Below, in pieces: positions 61,870-64,000 of a stretch of 64,000 nt of DNA. The stretch is from Amycolatopsis sp. NBRC 101858 (GTDB lineage Bacteria; Actinomycetota; Actinomycetes; Mycobacteriales; Pseudonocardiaceae): NCBI RefSeq assembly GCF_030269325.1, contig NZ_BSTD01000004.1:598558-662557 (forward strand), read 5' to 3'. Made by a program: the position numbers and the translations under genes. Under the pieces are notes generated by a model. The model worked only from the letters and a program-made list of their open reading frames with translations. It did not search any database and was not told where the DNA came from. Position 1 is the first letter of the stretch. Each line of letters opens with the position of its first letter.

Positions 61870-63030
61870 TCAGACCCGGACCGGACGGCGCCGCCGGGCG
61901 CGTTCGACGACGGCTTCGATCCGGGTGCGGAAGGTCTCCAACGGCATGCCTTCGTGCTCGGTTTCCAGCTGGAGCTGGGGAATACCGGCGGCTTCGAGAC
62001 TCTTCCGGAGTTCGGGGTAATACAGCATGTGCGGTTCGCAGAACTTGGGCATGAGGTGGATGACGGCCTCGGCCCCGTTGTGCTGGACGGCGTCGACGAG
62101 GTAGGTGTCCCAGTCGACGTCCTGCTGGACGCGGGTCGGGCAGGGGATCGTGACGTTGCGCCGCGCGTACCACTCGCCCAGGGCCTGCACCGGATCGCCG
62201 TCCTCGGCCACGTCCGTGGAAAGGTAGCGCCGGCCGTAGTAGAGGTCGTCGTCGACGACGAGCGCACCGCTGTCCTCGATGACTTCGAGCAGCTCGCGGC
62301 GCGGCGCGTGGCAGAGGTGCCCGGACAGGTGCACCCGCACCCGGTCGTCCCGTTCGGCGGCCCGGGGTTCCGCCAGCACCTCGGCGAGGAGCGCGTGGTG
62401 TTCGCCGGGGTCCATGACCATGCTCGCCGCGATGATGTCCTGGAGCTCGACCGGGCTGAACGCGGCATTGCCCGCGCTGCGCTCGTCGAGCAGCCGCCGC
62501 ATCAGCCTGCGGTCGCGGTTGTACGCCCTGATGCTCGCCCGGAGTGCTTCGGGTTCGACCGGATTTCCCGTGAAGCTCTCGATTTCCGCCCGGATCCGCT
62601 GCATCGTGTCGGCGATCTTCGCCGCCGCCCACGGGTCGTTCATGGACGAGTTGAGCATGCCCAGGAAGACGGTCGTGTCCGGCTGCACCGCGCGCACGAT
62701 GTCGGCGGCGCCGATCAGCTGGATGCAGTGGTCCGCGGTGAAGATCCCGTCGTAGACGGCGAGCCGGCCGGTCGCCGCCTGGTCGGCGAGGTTGCGGGTG
62801 TAGCCGCAGTAGAACTCCGCCAGCAGCGCCCGGCCTTCGGTGATCGGCTGCTGGTCGTCCGGGACGATCACCGGCAGCGCGCCCGCCGCGTGCCCGAGCT
62901 CGCGCGGGAAGTTCATCGGCAGCACGCCCAGCACCGCCGCGCCCGGGTGCTTGGACCGCCACCGCGCGAGGTACGCACGCGGGTCGCGTGCCGCCGCCAC
63001 CAGTCGGGTCATGGCTGCCGCGTCGGTCAT
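61870..63030 (-). CDS. 2-hydroxyacyl-CoA dehydratase family, smaller subunit (BcrC/HgdB-like)
   Basis: A 386-residue partner with AEFYCGYTRN, SGHLCHAP and PKFCEPHML, three cysteines at the expected cluster positions. It is the first gene of a three-gene operon (this, larger subunit, activase), with 23 bp to the next gene. The operon order and overlap are typical of dehydratases from strict anaerobes. Confidence 0.88.
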   Translation of the reverse strand: MTDAAAMTRLVAAARDPRAYLARWRSKHPGAAVLGVLPMNFPRELGHAAGALPVIVPDDQQPITEGRALLAEFYCGYTRNLADQAATGRLAVYDGIFTADHCIQLIGAADIVRAVQPDTTVFLGMLNSSMNDPWAAAKIADTMQRIRAEIESFTGNPVEPEALRASIRAYNRDRRLMRRLLDERSAGNAAFSPVELQDIIAASMVMDPGEHHALLAEVLAEPRAAERDDRVRVHLSGHLCHAPRRELLEVIEDSGALVVDDDLYYGRRYLSTDVAEDGDPVQALGEWYARRNVTIPCPTRVQQDVDWDTYLVDAVQHNGAEAVIHLMPKFCEPHMLYYPELRKSLEAAGIPQLQLETEHEGMPLETFRTRIEAVVERARRRRPVRV

Positions 63031-63063
63031 CAGCGTGGTTCCTCTCGTGGGCGATACGGGAGA

Positions 63064-63102
63064 CTCTACGCGTCACGTAACTCGATCACAATCGCCGTAG
63101 AG
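63064..63102. promoter_or_regulatory. Inverted repeat CTCTACG-N25-CGTAGAG before the dehydratase operon
   Basis: A perfect 7-bp repeat flanking an AT-richer 25-bp core with CACGTAACTCG, upstream of the smaller subunit start. A TetR-type site or two separate half-sites is possible. The rest of 63031-63203 shows no clear gene. Confidence 0.5.
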
Positions 63103-63203
63103 TATTGGAGACGTGCCGCACCCCCCGGCTGACGCGGTGGAGGAACGAGTCGATGCAGCGTGCCCGGACCGAAGGCGACACCGAGCCGGCGTCGTGGCCG
63201 GGG

Positions 63204-63971
63204 TCAGCCCGGGATGTGGTGGTGCACCGTGGCGACGACGCACGGTTTGCCCGCCCGGTTGGCGCCGATCACCCGGGTGACGGCCATGCGCCGGCCGGCG
63301 GTGACGACTTCGGCCCGGAAGGTGGCGACCTCCCCGTGCGGAAACGGGCGTGGGTAGGTGGCCGTCAACGACGCCGGGACGAAGTCCGGCCGCGCGAGCG
63401 CCGCACTGGCCGTGAGTTCCGCCAGCCACAACGAAATCCCGCCGTGCAGTGTGCCGATCGGGTTGACCAGGTCGTCGCCGACGTCGATGCGCAGTTCGGC
63501 GCGTCCGTCCGCGGCGGACACCTGCTCCCGGATCTTGGCGAGGAGTCCCACGGTCGGTGTGGTGGTGGGCCGGCCCTCGGGTGCCGGGCCGGAAAGCGCT
63601 ACGTAGCGCCCCCACTGCCGGCAGCGGGACACCAACCTGCCCTGCGCGTCGACGATCGATCCCTCGGCGAGGCCGGTCGCCGAGGTCGCGTGCAGTGTCC
63701 GTCCTTCGGCACGCAGGGTCGTCCCGTCGACGGGTGGCAGCCGGAAGAAGTCGAGGGAGATCTCGGCACTCACCGACCAGAGCCCCGCGGGCGCGCCCTC
63801 GATCAGGGCGTAGCCGAGGACGTTGTCCGCCAGCACGCCCAGCGAACCCGCGCTGTCCGACCACGGCCCGGTGGTCATCTCGGCGCGGACGCCGTCTTCG
63901 AAGACCGTGACCGCGAACAGGGCTTCGGGGCCGCCGCCCACGACGACGGGTTGTGCGGCTGGTGGGTTCAA
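63204..63971 (-). CDS. Hotdog-fold thioesterase-like protein
   Basis: A 255-residue protein that looks like two hotdog domains. The second (about 165-255) carries DLVNPIGTLHGGISLWLAEL, the PaaI-type thioesterase loop. It could release CoA from products of the neighbouring dehydratase system, with which it shares strand. ATG 63971 is 29 bp from the right edge, with AGGGGA upstream. Confidence 0.75.
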   Translation of the reverse strand: MNPPAAQPVVVGGGPEALFAVTVFEDGVRAEMTTGPWSDSAGSLGVLADNVLGYALIEGAPAGLWSVSAEISLDFFRLPPVDGTTLRAEGRTLHATSATGLAEGSIVDAQGRLVSRCRQWGRYVALSGPAPEGRPTTTPTVGLLAKIREQVSAADGRAELRIDVGDDLVNPIGTLHGGISLWLAELTASAALARPDFVPASLTATYPRPFPHGEVATFRAEVVTAGRRMAVTRVIGANRAGKPCVVATVHHHIPG

Positions 63972-64000
63972 CGAGGGTCCCCTGGTGGTCGTGAGCGGGT

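Noticed and set aside
63112-63300. Small + strand frames starting GTG 63112 or ATG 63151
   Set aside because: They lack family motifs and run antisense into the thioesterase-like gene; no support as a TetR remnant.

Overview
This is about 64 kb of very GC-rich DNA (third-codon positions almost always G or C) with many GTG/TTG starts, four-base ATGA/GTGA gene overlaps and typical actinobacterial families: a single-chain acyl-CoA carboxylase, BlaI/M56 pair, GerW, bifunctional nuclease, DUF1707, MocR and type VII secretion-like proteins. The gene content suggests a Pseudonocardiaceae chromosome, most likely Amycolatopsis. This is inference from content; no 16S or ribosomal marker lies in the window. 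No phage, IS element, CRISPR array or polyketide/NRPS megasynthase was seen.

Layout. 0-9.4 kb: end of an MmpS-like protein, secreted sialidase, YeiH exporter with its divergent LysR regulator, a PadR regulator with a long collagen-like arm, a methyltransferase, a secreted zinc carboxypeptidase, and the coupled pair folP plus pyrimidine-reductase-like gene. 9.4-18.4 kb: a 1,822-residue biotin-dependent carboxylase, GerW, a secreted PHP hydrolase and a membrane-anchored lysozyme-like protein. 18.4-22.9 kb: an exact 21-bp repeat array, then alcohol dehydrogenase, MIP18-domain protein and amidohydrolase under a divergent GAF/Fis activator. This is the accessory half of a propane-monooxygenase-type cluster without the oxygenase. 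22.9-32.4 kb: efflux pumps with MocR and MarR regulators, SRPBCC, bifunctional nuclease and an ECF sigma factor. 32.4-38.3 kb: fatty acyl-AMP ligase, acyl carrier protein and three type-VII-secretion-like proteins, one of them a 1,075-residue Gly/Ser-rich protein with Asp-rich calcium-type repeats. 38.3-42.7 kb: methyltransferase, GH13 enzyme, sugar kinase and small stress-type genes.

42.7-46.9 kb is the most unusual part. A promoter, a 31-codon Cys-rich leader ORF and a strong intrinsic terminator precede two atypical tRNA genes: a class-I-shaped tRNA with a CAG (Leu) anticodon and a tRNA-Cys-like gene with an aberrant D-arm. The tRNAs lie antisense to the 3' end of a polysaccharide deacetylase gene. 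Beyond it come a glycosyltransferase, a phosphatase pseudogene and a BlaI/M56 pair.

46.9-56.5 kb is rich in undecaprenyl-phosphate functions: two UppP paralogues, a DedA protein and a PAP2 phosphatase, with EfeUO iron uptake, a phosphodiester glycosidase and a divergent two-component system. A shared operator (WHCTAC-N5-YGTMGWA) occurs before blaI, the first uppP (twice), dedA and the glycosyltransferase/deacetylase pair, which suggests one BlaI-type envelope-stress regulon. 56.7-64 kb: lytic transglycosylase lipoprotein, a TetR/flavin monooxygenase pair, and a complete two-subunit 2-hydroxyacyl-CoA dehydratase or benzoyl-CoA-reductase-like enzyme with its radical-generating ATPase activator. 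That is a normally anaerobic chemistry and is unexpected here.
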